Numbered from the stretch's first letter, positions 1-8,481 are shown. The stretch is 39,126 bases of DNA from Paludibacteraceae bacterium (GCA_016302585.1 JAEDNI010000014.1:1-39126); one strand, 5' to 3'. Made by a program: numbers and translations. Notes: generated by a model not told the origin, from the sequence alone.

Positions 1-19
1 ATATAAAGGCGTTTACTAA

Positions 20-243
20 CGCTTGTTTTTGACTAATTGAAACCTGAGAAACTTCAAATTTAGTTCTCGAAAACAAGGCTGTAGTAGATGCCCATGGGTG
101 TTTATACACCCGCACGTACTGTTAGATAGTACGTGTGTGGTTTTGTATATACACAACGTGGGTTTCTGCATTGCTTGTTCGGAACTATAGGTTTTCTCAG
201 GACCTCAATTAGCGGATAAGCAATTAAAGGAATCCGCGTTTTT
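20..243 (+). ncRNA. Structured RNA: 6S-like RNA or attenuator leader
   Basis: No reading frame fits here, but long-range pairing is extensive. 33-40 pairs with 205-212 (CTAATTGA/TCAATTAG). 43-51 pairs with 193-201 (9 bp). 62-66 pairs with 182-186, 68-70 with 179-181 and 73-77 with 174-178. An asymmetric bubble is left between 52-61 and 187-192. Inside lie local hairpins at 96-111 (GGGTGT, loop TTAT, ACACCC) and 111-137 (10-bp stem with one G-T pair). The 3' end is a terminator-like hairpin. The long rod with a central bubble recalls 6S RNA, but the branched apex does not fit a simple 6S rod. Because the ATG at 245 follows directly, it could instead be a leader that controls the polysaccharide operon by termination/antitermination. 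The promoter would lie at or before the window edge. The structure is seen; the identity is inferred. Confidence 0.5.
212..243 (+). terminator. Terminator-like hairpin before the first gene
   Basis: GCGGAT (212-217) pairs with ATCCGC (232-237) across a 14-nt loop, followed by G and five T (239-243). It ends two bases before the ATG at 245. It therefore either ends an independent small RNA or acts as an attenuator for the downstream operon. Confidence 0.5.
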
Positions 244-244
244 G

Positions 245-649
245 ATGGTTAAAGAACTCTATTTTCGATTTCGCAATCTCATCTTGTATGGGATCATCGG
301 TGGCTTTTGTGCCGCACTTGACTTCGGCGTATATTCTGCGCTGTGTTACTTTGATATTATGCCTTACCTTTGGGCGAATATCATCAGTATTCATGTGGGC
401 ATATTCATGTCCTTTATTCTCAACCGCTCCTTCAACTTCAAGGTCAAAGACAAGACGACGCAACGTTTCTTGTCTTTCTATGCAGTGGGCTTAACCGGTT
501 TAGGTATCAGCGAGTTAATGCTCTATTTGATGGTCACGCTTGGCGGCATGAATGAGCTTCTCTGCAAACTCATCTCTATCGTTGTTGTTGCTCTGATACA
601 ATTTTTCTTGAATAAATATATCACCTTTAAACGAAATACTAATGGATAA
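245..649 (+). CDS. GtrA-family membrane protein
   Basis: A 134-residue protein with four predicted membrane helices and the GtrA/DPMS-type pattern: an N-terminal GIIGGFCAALDFGVY helix, then ANIIS and SFILNRSFNFK. GtrA-like proteins are thought to help flip polyprenyl-phosphate-linked sugars across the inner membrane; this is family knowledge and the substrate is unknown. The ATG at 245 is preferred over the TTG one codon upstream. There is no Shine-Dalgarno site, as usual in Bacteroidetes. The gene overlaps the next one, a GT2 glycosyltransferase, by 8 bp. That pairing is typical: the GT2 enzyme makes the lipid-linked sugar and GtrA moves it. Confidence 0.85.
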   Translation: MVKELYFRFRNLILYGIIGGFCAALDFGVYSALCYFDIMPYLWANIISIHVGIFMSFILNRSFNFKVKDKTTQRFLSFYAVGLTGLGISELMLYLMVTLGGMNELLCKLISIVVVALIQFFLNKYITFKRNTNG

Positions 650-1358
650 AATCTATTTTGTGCTTCCTGCTTATAATGAGGAGGCAAACATCGAAGAAGT
701 TATCGCCCAGTGGCATCCTATCTGCGAGAAAATCAACGCCGAAGGCAACGAGGCTCATTTGATCATCGCCAATGATGGCAGCAAAGACAAGACTTTTGCA
801 ATCATGCAAAGCCTGCAGTCCAAATACCCGCTTCTCAAACCGCTGGACAAACCCAATTCCGGTCACGGGGCAACCGTTTTATATTTATACCGCTATGCTA
901 TAGCGGGCAAGGCGGATTACATCTTTCAGACCGATAGTGACGGACAGACCCTTCCTGAAGAGTTTTGGCAAATGTGGAAAAACCGCCACAATTACGATTT
1001 CCAAATAGGTACGCGCGGAGGCAGACAGGATGGAGCAAGCCGTGTCTTTGTGACGAAAACCTTGCGTTTGGTCGTTTGGCTCATGTTCCATGTGTGGGTT
1101 AAGGATGCCAACACACCTTTCCGCTTGTTGAAAGTGGAGAAACTCAAACCCATCTTGGATCTCATCCCACAGGATTATAACTTGGCGAACGTAGCCGTTA
1201 GCGCGATTGCTGTCCGTTGGCATTATAACATCGGTTGGTATCCGATTACTTTCCGTCCTCGTCAAGGTGGCGTCAACTCCATCAACATGAAGCGCATCTT
1301 CAAAATAGGTGTCAAAGCATTAACAGATTTTAGAACTATCAATAGAAATTTACGATGA
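642..1358 (+). CDS. GT2-family glycosyltransferase, polyprenyl-phosphate sugar synthase-like
   Basis: A 238-residue GT-A fold enzyme. It starts with VLPAYNEEANIEEVI, has the nucleotide-binding acidic segment ANDGSKDKT and the DSDGQ motif (DxD type, metal/nucleotide-sugar binding), followed by GTRGGRQDG and a TPFRLL motif as in DPM1/ArnC-like enzymes. It is short and lacks the two C-terminal membrane helices of ArnC/GtrB; the adjacent GtrA protein may supply the membrane part. The likely reaction is sugar transfer from a nucleotide sugar to polyprenyl phosphate. Its stop overlaps the next start as ATGA, indicating translational coupling. The sugar cannot be read from the sequence. Confidence 0.85.
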   Translation: MDKIYFVLPAYNEEANIEEVIAQWHPICEKINAEGNEAHLIIANDGSKDKTFAIMQSLQSKYPLLKPLDKPNSGHGATVLYLYRYAIAGKADYIFQTDSDGQTLPEEFWQMWKNRHNYDFQIGTRGGRQDGASRVFVTKTLRLVVWLMFHVWVKDANTPFRLLKVEKLKPILDLIPQDYNLANVAVSAIAVRWHYNIGWYPITFRPRQGGVNSINMKRIFKIGVKALTDFRTINRNLR

Positions 1359-2848
1359 AAGAATTTTTCGAAAACAAGTTTGTCAAATGGACACTTGGCA
1401 TTTTAGGCGTTTTATCCGTATTAGTGCTCATTATTGGCTCGTTTTTTAATAGCATGGACGTTGATTCTGCTATTATTTTGGTAGAGATGGAACGTATTGC
1501 AGAAGGGTATATTCCATACAAAACGATGCACTTGAACTATCCGCCTTTGTGGTTTTACATCAATGTGGCTCTCAAATGGTTGTTCCATGTGCCCTATGGT
1601 TGCTATCCTTTTTATTTAGGAGTTCATTGGCTCTATGCAATAGGCTGCGCGTCTTGTTTGTATTATATCTCGCGTCAATGGGGCGCAAGCAAATATATTT
1701 CTGCTTTTGTAGCATGGCTTTTCTTTATTGTAAGCCACTGGCCGCAAGGTAATGAAATTCTCTTCGAGATTCCAAGTGTATTCTGGGGTTTATTAGCAAT
1801 TAGTCTGTTCTTGAAATGGAAAGATAGCTACCCTGCATGGCAAATTATTGTGGGAGCTATAGCTTGTTGCTCTTTCCTCACAAAGCAATTTGGGGCAGGA
1901 TTCTTAATGCTTGTATTATGGCTGATTGTAACATCTACATCTGAAAACAAGTGGAAACAAACAGGCTTTTACTTACTCGGTTATTGTCTGCCTTTACTCA
2001 TCTGTTTGGCTTGCTGGGGAACAGATATTTACCGCTCCATTTTGTTCAACGGCTATGGAACAGATGTCATGGATGCTTATTGGGGCAGAGAAACGACATT
2101 CGCTTCTAAAATTGCTCGTTTATGGGGAAATCTATTGCTCTTTGCTAATAGACTAGTACCACATATATATGTTGCAATATTGCTTTTGCCTTTCATGTTC
2201 GTTCGAAACAAATGGCGCGAAGCTTTATGTTGTTTCTTTGGTATAGGAGGTTTTCTTCTACAATTTTTCTTTGTACATGGAGGGCATCATTATTTCCAAT
2301 ATATGCTTCCATTCGCCTTGCTTCTCATTCCAATTATGCTTTCGTTAGATTTGAATAAATATGTTCGCGCGGCGGTATGGGTTATAATTGGGTGGACTAC
2401 TATGCTCGGAATGTATTCTGCATATCATAATCGTGTATGGAAGCGATATTTGCACGAAGGAAAACGAGATTATGAAAATCAATGGAAAATGGGAGCGCAA
2501 ATTGCCGATATTGTTAAAGATGGAGAAACGGTCTTTATTCCGCATGGTGGTATATGTTATCTATACTATACTGCTAATTTATATCCTTCTTGTATGGCAG
2601 AAATTGGATATGGAGTTGGACCGATGGAAGTAGATATTGAACATGCTGCCAAATGGGTTGCTAATACAGATTATGTGCTCCATTTTACGCGAAAATTGAT
2701 GTATGACTTGTATCAAGGGAAAGATTTTGAGTATTTTTATAACGATTCCATTCAGCAATATGTAGATCAATTTCCAAGTGATACATTTGGAACGGCTGTA
2801 GTCTTACATTATTTGAATCGTCCGAAGTTAGAAGTACAACCTGAATAA
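1355..2848 (+). CDS. Multi-span membrane glycosyltransferase-like protein (GT-C type)
   Basis: A 497-residue integral membrane protein with about 10-12 hydrophobic segments. It has an early acidic MDVDSAI motif after the first helix and, soon after, HLNYPPLWFYINVALKW. This resembles the first periplasmic loop of GT39/ArnT-like GT-C enzymes, which use polyprenyl-phosphate sugars as donors. A soluble C-terminal region (about 380-497) follows the last helix. The upstream GT2 and GtrA genes would make and flip such a donor, so the three form a plausible transfer pathway. The gene is visibly more AT-rich than the core genes, as is common for polysaccharide loci. Family membership is inferred from topology and the early acidic motif; the acceptor is unknown. 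Confidence 0.65.
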   Translation: MKEFFENKFVKWTLGILGVLSVLVLIIGSFFNSMDVDSAIILVEMERIAEGYIPYKTMHLNYPPLWFYINVALKWLFHVPYGCYPFYLGVHWLYAIGCASCLYYISRQWGASKYISAFVAWLFFIVSHWPQGNEILFEIPSVFWGLLAISLFLKWKDSYPAWQIIVGAIACCSFLTKQFGAGFLMLVLWLIVTSTSENKWKQTGFYLLGYCLPLLICLACWGTDIYRSILFNGYGTDVMDAYWGRETTFASKIARLWGNLLLFANRLVPHIYVAILLLPFMFVRNKWREALCCFFGIGGFLLQFFFVHGGHHYFQYMLPFALLLIPIMLSLDLNKYVRAAVWVIIGWTTMLGMYSAYHNRVWKRYLHEGKRDYENQWKMGAQIADIVKDGETVFIPHGGICYLYYTANLYPSCMAEIGYGVGPMEVDIEHAAKWVANTDYVLHFTRKLMYDLYQGKDFEYFYNDSIQQYVDQFPSDTFGTAVVLHYLNRPKLEVQPE

Positions 2849-2857
2849 AAACATTCC

Positions 2858-3982
2858 ATGATTAAGAAATACGATTATCTCATAGTTGGCTCCGGCTTAT
2901 TCGGAGCAACATTTGCGTACAAAGCACGTCAGGCAGGTAAGTCCTGTCTCGTTATTGACAAACGTCCGCATTTAGGCGGAAACATCTATTGTGAACAAAT
3001 AGAAGGCATCAACGTCCATAAATACGGTGCGCATATCTTCCATACTGCCAATAAAGAAGTATGGGATTTTGTGAACTCCCTTGTGCCGTTTAATCGCTAC
3101 ACAAACTGTCCGGTAGCTAATTTCCATGGGGAGTTATACAATCTTCCTTTTAATATGAATACCTTCTCGCAGCTGTGGGGTATACGCACTCCCGATGAGG
3201 CAAAAGCGAAGATTGATGAGCAGCGTGCGGAAGCATTGGCGGCTCTCAATGGACGAGAACCGCAGAACTTGGAAGAACAAGCCCTTTGCTTAGTTGGCAA
3301 AGATATTTTCTACAAACTCATCAAAGAGTACACCGAAAAACAATGGGGTAGAGACTGCAAAGAGTTACCGGCATTTATCATCCGTCGTTTGCCGGTTCGG
3401 TTCGTGTTTGATAATAATTATTTCAACGATACGTATCAGGGTATTCCTATTGGCGGGTACAATAAGTTAATCGCTGCGCTGTTAGAAGGTGTAGAGGTTA
3501 AAACGGAGTGCGATTTCTTCCAAGAATACAAAGATTCTTGGCGCGAGATAGCAGACCAATTGGTCTATACAGGTCCCATTGACGAATACTTCGATTTCAA
3601 ACTTGGTCGCCTCGACTGGCGCACGGTAACCTTCCAAACGCGCATAGAAAACACCCCGAACTATCAAGGTAACGCGGTTATCAACTACACCTCGCACGAA
3701 GTCCCCTACACCCGTGTTATCGAGCACAAGCATTTTGAGTCCTTTGGACAAGCCGTTTATGACAACCCAAAAACAGTCATCAGCGAAGAATACTCCACCG
3801 AATACAAACCCGGCATGGAGCAATTTTATCCTGTCAACGATGAGCGCAACAATGCCCTTGCAGACCAATACCGCGCCCTCGCTGCTAATGAGCAAAACGT
3901 CATTTTCGGTGGTCGTCTCGCCGAGTACAAATACTACGACATGGCGCCAATTATTGAGAAAGTCCTCAATATGCTTATTTAG
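2858..3982 (+). CDS. glf: UDP-galactopyranose mutase
   Basis: A 374-residue flavoenzyme that converts UDP-galactopyranose to UDP-galactofuranose. Visible features are the N-terminal FAD-binding motif (IVGSGLFGATFA), the acidic end of the second strand (VIDKRPHLGGN), the KYGAHIFHT segment, EKQWGRD, RLPVRFVFDNNYF, IPIGGY and the C-terminal GGRLAEYKYYDM, which contacts the flavin in this family. The length is typical. It starts 9 bp after the preceding stop and is followed by two strong terminators, so it closes the operon that begins at 245. The surface glycan made here therefore probably contains galactofuranose. Confidence 0.96.
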   Translation: MIKKYDYLIVGSGLFGATFAYKARQAGKSCLVIDKRPHLGGNIYCEQIEGINVHKYGAHIFHTANKEVWDFVNSLVPFNRYTNCPVANFHGELYNLPFNMNTFSQLWGIRTPDEAKAKIDEQRAEALAALNGREPQNLEEQALCLVGKDIFYKLIKEYTEKQWGRDCKELPAFIIRRLPVRFVFDNNYFNDTYQGIPIGGYNKLIAALLEGVEVKTECDFFQEYKDSWREIADQLVYTGPIDEYFDFKLGRLDWRTVTFQTRIENTPNYQGNAVINYTSHEVPYTRVIEHKHFESFGQAVYDNPKTVISEEYSTEYKPGMEQFYPVNDERNNALADQYRALAANEQNVIFGGRLAEYKYYDMAPIIEKVLNMLI

Positions 3983-4075
3983 TACTTTCGTTCATTGCCC
4001 GGCATGACATACTCAAATAGCCATCAATCAGCAGACCTTGCGCTGACCTTGCGCGGAGATTAGGAGAAAACAACG

Positions 4076-4110
4076 AAACTCCCGCCACTCGAAAGAGTAG
4101 GCGGGAGTTT
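4076..4110 (+). terminator. Rho-independent terminator of the glf operon (bidirectional)
   Basis: A perfect 11-bp stem, AAACTCCCGCC (4076-4086) with GGCGGGAGTTT (4100-4110), is extended inside by ACTC-GAAA-GAGT. A and T runs flank the stem, so it can work in both directions. Confidence 0.88.
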
Positions 4111-4129
4111 TATAGTTAAGAGGTCCTTT

Positions 4130-4243
4130 TTAAAAGCGAAAACAGCCGTCGTCACGACGTCTGTTTTTCTAAGGTATTAGTCTGTTTATTTAAGGTACAA
4201 AAAAGATTGGTCTTTATTTAAGATTGATCTTCTTTCTTAAATT
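4130..4243 (-). ncRNA. Candidate small RNA from an orphan promoter
   Basis: The promoter at 4249-4280 points left. The transcript would start near 4241-4243 and reach the hairpin at 4139-4167 after about 100 nt, or run on to 4076-4110. No start codon with a sustained frame occurs in it. It carries two copies of a CTTAAATAAA segment about 30 nt apart. Size, promoter and terminator fit a trans-acting sRNA, but no known family was recognised. Confidence 0.4.
4139..4167. terminator. Second bidirectional terminator
   Basis: AAAACAG (4139-4145) pairs with CTGTTTT (4161-4167), with an inner stem CGTCG (4147-4151)/CGACG (4155-4159) and a TCA loop. On the minus strand it would stop the transcript started at the orphan promoter 4249-4280; on the plus strand it backs up the glf terminator. 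Confidence 0.75.
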
Positions 4244-4248
4244 CGGTG

Positions 4249-4280
4249 CAAAATTACAACATTTTTTTGATATGTGCAAA
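4249..4280 (-). promoter_or_regulatory. Orphan Bacteroidetes-type promoter
   Basis: On the minus strand TTTG (4277-4280), 20 nt, then TAATTTTG (4249-4256). Spacing and context (…ATATCAAAAAA…) match the tpiA promoter at 24556-24587 closely. No gene follows before the terminators. Confidence 0.75.
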
Positions 4281-4331
4281 TAATTTTTTATGTTTTGCAA
4301 CATATTTTGCTATTTTCATTTTGCAAAATGG

Positions 4332-4853
4332 CTATCTTCGTTCCAACTCGATCACTTCTAAGTCTTTTATTTGGCTTCCATCGATGGTAAAACGCAATAA
4401 GGTCTGGCAGGGTTGCCATCCTTGTTTACCGGCTGCACCGGGGTTCATGGTCAGGAATTTGAACTGGGAGTCATACTGCACTTTCAATATATGGCTGTGT
4501 CCGCAGACGAAGAGGTCAATGCGATGATTCGGGTCGTCGTAGTTCTCGAGTGCCTTGCGGAACATGGGTATCAGCCAGGGGTTATAATGGCCCGGATAGC
4601 CACCGATATGGGTCATCAGCACATTGACGTCTTCCACACGAAAACGATAGAACTCATCCAAGGAATAGCGAACGTCTCCACTGTCCATATTTCCGAATAC
4701 GGCGCGCGTGGGTTTGAATTCGCGTAACTTACGCAACACTTCCTCCGAACCGATATCCCCTGCATGCCAAATCTCATCGACATCCTTGAAATGCTCAAAG
4801 ATGCGTTTGTCTAACAGACCGTGGGTATCGGATAAAATGCCAATGCGAGTCAT
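4332..4853 (-). CDS. YfcE-type metallophosphoesterase
   Basis: A 173-residue calcineurin-like phosphoesterase with all metal-binding motifs: SDTHG (D and H near residues 8-10), HAGDIG, the GNMD motif with the bridging Asn, MTHIGGYPG and the C-terminal GHSH. This is the compact YfcE/MJ0936 single-domain form, whose members hydrolyse phosphodiesters in vitro; the natural substrate is not known from sequence. It is the last gene of the pheT-prfC-permease-gldF-like operon. The start at 4853 follows an A/T-rich repeat that overlaps the stop of the upstream gene. Confidence 0.9.
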   Translation of the reverse strand: MTRIGILSDTHGLLDKRIFEHFKDVDEIWHAGDIGSEEVLRKLREFKPTRAVFGNMDSGDVRYSLDEFYRFRVEDVNVLMTHIGGYPGHYNPWLIPMFRKALENYDDPNHRIDLFVCGHSHILKVQYDSQFKFLTMNPGAAGKQGWQPCQTLLRFTIDGSQIKDLEVIELERR

Positions 4854-4857
4854 TTGA

Positions 4858-4886
4858 ATGAATAATTAACAATGAATATCTATTTT
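4858..4886 (-). repeat. A/T-rich intercistronic element, copy 1
   Basis: 29 bp, identical at 28 positions to 22429-22457. It spans the gldF-like stop codon and lies 4 bases upstream of the yfcE-like start codon. On the coding strand it reads ATATTCATT…TTAATTATTCATT. A third, looser copy lies between murB and murA. Confidence 0.8.
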
Positions 4887-5545
4887 CTTGTTAATTTATC
4901 AATAGTGAAAATAGCAGCGATGAGTGCGACGACGGCTACAGTGATGAAGACCATCACGTCTATTAGATCCAGTACGCCACGTGAAAGGGAAGAGTAGTGG
5001 TCCTGCAGCAATACCCAGTAGAGAACGAAGCAACAGAGGGCGGCTGCGATGAAGCAGACAATTTGGCTCTTGCTGAATGTAGCGCATAGTACCCCGAGGG
5101 CCATGAAGGTGCCGCTGAGTAGAATGAGACCGATGAACGAACCCAAGAACGCTCCGCTGTCTAAGTTGCCCATGGGTTCGGCCATATATGCCACTACAAA
5201 GTAGTGTACAAAGCAGGGTAGCAGACCGATGAGCACTAAGGTCCATGCGGCGAAGTATTTGCCTAAGACGATGCGGGTGAGCGAGATAGGTTTCGTGCGA
5301 ATGAGATCCCACATGCCCGACTGCCGCTCTTCCGAGAAGAGACGCATCGTCAAAGCAGGGCAGAGCAGCATAAACAGCCAAGGACTCAATTGAAAGAGTC
5401 CGTCCACTTGGGCGTACCCCGAGTCAATGATATTCCATTGACCCGGGATCACCCATAGGAAAAGACTAATCGCCAAGAGATATAATCCGATGACTATATA
5501 CGCTATCGGCGTGGAGAAATAATATCGAAGTTCCTTAAGGAACAT
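4880..5545 (-). CDS. GldF-like ABC-2 type permease
   Basis: A 221-residue inner-membrane protein with about six helices. It shows the GldF pattern: an N-terminal KELRYYFSTPIAYIVIGLYLL segment, NIIDSGYAQVDGLFQLSPWLFMLL, TMRLFSEERQSGMWDLIRTKP and GNLDSGAFLGSFIG. GldF is the permease of an ABC transporter needed for gliding in Flavobacterium, and homologs are widespread in non-gliding Bacteroidetes. GldG normally follows directly, but here the next gene is a phosphoesterase, and no GldA ATPase lies in the window. The substrate is unknown. It follows the nucleoside permease gene by 11 bp. Confidence 0.8.
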   Translation of the reverse strand: MFLKELRYYFSTPIAYIVIGLYLLAISLFLWVIPGQWNIIDSGYAQVDGLFQLSPWLFMLLCPALTMRLFSEERQSGMWDLIRTKPISLTRIVLGKYFAAWTLVLIGLLPCFVHYFVVAYMAEPMGNLDSGAFLGSFIGLILLSGTFMALGVLCATFSKSQIVCFIAAALCCFVLYWVLLQDHYSSLSRGVLDLIDVMVFITVAVVALIAAIFTIDKLTRK

Positions 5546-5556
5546 TTATTATTGAT

Positions 5557-6966
5557 TTAATGTTTAACTTCAATATCCTTATTAGCCGGAGTTTTGGGGA
5601 AGAAAATCCAGAAAGCGATGGAAACCACCAAAGCAAAGCCCGCAAAAATATACCAGGCTTCTTGCCAACCAGCCCATACTTCGCCAGCCTTAACAGCGAT
5701 TTGACGTAAAGTTTCTAATAGCTCTTCGCTCGGGGTAGCCATTTCTTTAATTTTATCCCAGAACTCTAACCAAAGATACTTTCCTGCTTCATCTTGTGCT
5801 ACACCATATGCACTCCAATTCACAGAAGGAACTAATTTTGTAACGATGGCTTGTGCTCCGAGAACACCGATAGTAGCACCAACACCGTTCGTCATCATCA
5901 TGAATAAGCCTTGTGCGGAAGAACGCATTTCAGGGGATGTTTCTTGATCTACATACAATGCACCGGAGATATTGAAGAAATCGAAAGCAAAGCCATAAAC
6001 GATGCAACTCAAAATGAAGAAAATCAAGCCGCTACCAGGATTTCCTACTCCGAAGAAACCAAAACGGAATACCCATGCGAACATTGCAATGAGCATTACA
6101 TTTTTGATACCAAAACGTTTCAAGAAGAACGGAATAGCTAGAATACACAATGCTTCGCAAATCTGCGAGATAGAAATCAACATGTTAGAGTGCTGTACAG
6201 CAAAGGTTGAGGAATATTCTTGCATAGCCTCAAAACTTCCTAAGAATGGATTAGCATAGGAGTTGGTGACTTGCAAGCACATACCCAGCAACATGGAGAA
6301 GATGAAGAACAATGCCATCTTTTTCTGTTTGAAGAGCGCGAACGCTTTCAGACCGAGTGCGTCTATGAGATCCACATTTCCATCAACTTTTTTGATTTCA
6401 CAAGCAGGCAATGTGAGCGAATAGGCTGCCAAAATTAAACTAAGGCCACCGCTAATCACAAATTGCCAAGGAGTGTCTTGGAAGTGAAGCAAATCTACAG
6501 CCCACATAGCCCCAATAAATCCGATCGTACCGAATACACGGATGGGCGGGAAGTCCTTCACTGTATCCATGCCTGCTTTCACGAGGGCGTTGAAGGCTAC
6601 GGAGTTCGTCAACGCGATTGTCGGCATAAAGAACGCAACAGAAACAGTGTACAATGTAAACAATGGCGCAAATTGAACAGAGGGAGCAGTTAATGCGTAA
6701 ATACCAGCAGCTCCCATAAACAACCCAGCTAAAAGATGACAGAGGCTCAACGCTTTTTGAGCCTGCATCCAGCGGTCAGCTACGATACCCATTAAGGCCG
6801 GCATAAATAAGCTAACCACTCCCTGAATAGAATAGAACCATCCAATATTGGCACCCATACCATGGGAAGCCAAATAACGGCTCATACAGGTTAAATACGC
6901 ACCCCAAACGGCGAACTCTAAGAAGTTCATCACAATGAGGCGAATCTGAAGAGATTTGTTTTTCAT
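5557..6966 (-). CDS. MFS nucleoside permease, NupG/XapB-like
   Basis: A 469-residue major facilitator protein with 12 predicted helices. The N-terminus LRIVMNFLEFAVWGAYL-type helix, the following GANIGWFYSIQGVVSLFMPAL and the loop GIVADRWMQAQKAL match the nucleoside:H+ symporter (NHS) family. Members import nucleosides, though Bacteroidetes have several paralogs and the precise substrate is not established. The extra stretch near residues 395-430, between the last helices, is hydrophilic. The gene lies 18 bp after prfC and 11 bp before the gldF-like gene, so it belongs to the pheT operon. Confidence 0.8.
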   Translation of the reverse strand: MKNKSLQIRLIVMNFLEFAVWGAYLTCMSRYLASHGMGANIGWFYSIQGVVSLFMPALMGIVADRWMQAQKALSLCHLLAGLFMGAAGIYALTAPSVQFAPLFTLYTVSVAFFMPTIALTNSVAFNALVKAGMDTVKDFPPIRVFGTIGFIGAMWAVDLLHFQDTPWQFVISGGLSLILAAYSLTLPACEIKKVDGNVDLIDALGLKAFALFKQKKMALFFIFSMLLGMCLQVTNSYANPFLGSFEAMQEYSSTFAVQHSNMLISISQICEALCILAIPFFLKRFGIKNVMLIAMFAWVFRFGFFGVGNPGSGLIFFILSCIVYGFAFDFFNISGALYVDQETSPEMRSSAQGLFMMMTNGVGATIGVLGAQAIVTKLVPSVNWSAYGVAQDEAGKYLWLEFWDKIKEMATPSEELLETLRQIAVKAGEVWAGWQEAWYIFAGFALVVSIAFWIFFPKTPANKDIEVKH

Positions 6967-6984
6967 AATAGTATATTTTTGTTA

Positions 6985-8481
6985 TTAGAACTCTGAGGTA
7001 AAATGGAATTGGATGTGTTTATAGTCCTGCTGCGCCATGTTGAGCACATACGCACTGTCGGCCATGAATACATCACGACCTTCTTTGTCGTACGCCATGT
7101 ATTGGGCTTTTCGTTTCTTGAACATGTCTAACTCGGCATCGTCGTCACTCTCAATCCAGCAGGCTTTGTACATCTGCAACGGCTGCCATTTACACTTCGC
7201 TTGATACTCGTGCTCAAGGCGGTATTGGATCACTTCAAACTGCAGTTGTCCCACCGTTCCGATGATCTTTCGTCCGTTCAACTGACTGATAAACAGCTGC
7301 GCCACACCTTCATCCATTAATTGATTTACGCCTTTATCCAACTGTTTCTGCTTCATCGGGTCGGCATTGTCGATGTATTTGAACATCTCGGGCGAGAAAG
7401 AGGGTAGACCTTTGAAATGCAGTTTTTCACCTGAAGTGAGTGTATCTCCGATCTTGAAGTTACCGGTGTCGGGCAGACCTACGACATCACCCGCAAACGC
7501 CTCATCCACCGTCTCTTTCTTTTGTGCCATGAAGCAGGTCGGAGCAGCAAAACGCATTTGTTGGTCCTTACGCACGTGATAATAATAGGTGTTGCGCAGG
7601 AACTTACCGCTACAGATCTTAAAGAACGCAATACAGGATCGATGGTTCGGATCCATGTTCGCATGGATCTTAAAGCAGAACGCCGTAAACTTATCTTCCA
7701 TCGGTTCCACTACGCGCTCTTCGGCACCTACCGCAAGAGGGGAGGGGGCGTTTGCCACCAAGAAGTCCAACAACTCCTGTACACCGATCGTCTTGTATGC
7801 CGAACCGAAGAATACCGGTGCTAACTCTCCGCGCAGGTACGCTTCTTTATCAAACTCCGGATAGACACCATCCACCATTTCAAGGTCTTCCGCTAACTTC
7901 CCGCTAATGTCCTTTGGACGTTGGTTTAATGCGAAGACGGACTCAAATTTCAGACCTTGTCCGTTCGCCCATGACATAGGAGTTACTTTAATCTGCAGTT
8001 CACGCTCCACTTCGTCCATCAGGTCGAAAGGATCTTTACCCTCGCGGTCCATCTTATTCATGAAGACCATCACGGGCGTTTTACGCATTCGGCATACCTC
8101 CATGAGTCGTCTCGTCTGCGTCTCGACACCTTTGGCGGAGTCGATCACTACGATAGCGCTGTCTACGGCCGTCAGGGTGCGGAAAGTATCTTCCGCGAAA
8201 TCCTGGTGACCCGGGGTATCGAGGATGTTGATATGATAGCCACTGTAGTCGAATCCCATGACAGAGGTCGCCACAGATATTCCACGTTGTTTCTCGATCT
8301 CCATCCAGTCGGAGGTAGCGGTCTTGCGAATCTTATTACTCTTCACCGCTCCGGCTACGTGAATAGCACCGCCGTATAACAGCAGTTTCTCCGTGAGGGT
8401 CGTCTTACCGGCATCAGGGTGCGATATGATCGCAAAAGTTCGGCGTCTTAATATCTCGTTTTGATCAGCGGAGGGTAGCAT
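6985..8481 (-). CDS. prfC: Peptide chain release factor 3
   Basis: A 498-residue translational GTPase that removes RF1/RF2 from the ribosome after peptide release. G motifs are clear: SHPDAGKTTL (P-loop, near residue 20), RGISVATSV (switch I region), DTPGHQDF and NKMDR. The RF3-specific SDWMEIEKQRGIS stretch separates it from EF-G. It is slightly shorter than E. coli RF3 (529 residues), mainly at the ends. The start at 8481 lies inside the end of pheT (17-bp overlap), so the two are probably translationally coupled. Confidence 0.96.
   Translation of the reverse strand: MLPSADQNEILRRRTFAIISHPDAGKTTLTEKLLLYGGAIHVAGAVKSNKIRKTATSDWMEIEKQRGISVATSVMGFDYSGYHINILDTPGHQDFAEDTFRTLTAVDSAIVVIDSAKGVETQTRRLMEVCRMRKTPVMVFMNKMDREGKDPFDLMDEVERELQIKVTPMSWANGQGLKFESVFALNQRPKDISGKLAEDLEMVDGVYPEFDKEAYLRGELAPVFFGSAYKTIGVQELLDFLVANAPSPLAVGAEERVVEPMEDKFTAFCFKIHANMDPNHRSCIAFFKICSGKFLRNTYYYHVRKDQQMRFAAPTCFMAQKKETVDEAFAGDVVGLPDTGNFKIGDTLTSGEKLHFKGLPSFSPEMFKYIDNADPMKQKQLDKGVNQLMDEGVAQLFISQLNGRKIIGTVGQLQFEVIQYRLEHEYQAKCKWQPLQMYKACWIESDDDAELDMFKKRKAQYMAYDKEGRDVFMADSAYVLNMAQQDYKHIQFHFTSEF

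Larger units (their letters stand above)
3983..4331. other. Intergenic region between convergent genes
   Basis: This 349-bp gap separates glf from the convergent metallophosphoesterase gene. It holds two rho-independent terminators (4076-4110 and 4139-4167), one clear minus-strand promoter (4249-4280) not followed by any gene, and a small hairpin ATGTT-TTGC-AACAT at 4290-4303 just past the metallophosphoesterase stop. No credible reading frame was seen. Confidence 0.8.

Noticed and set aside
1..243. tRNA, tmRNA or RNase P RNA at the window start
   Set aside because: No cloverleaf, no CCA-type end or tag-peptide frame, and none of the conserved RNase P segments were seen.
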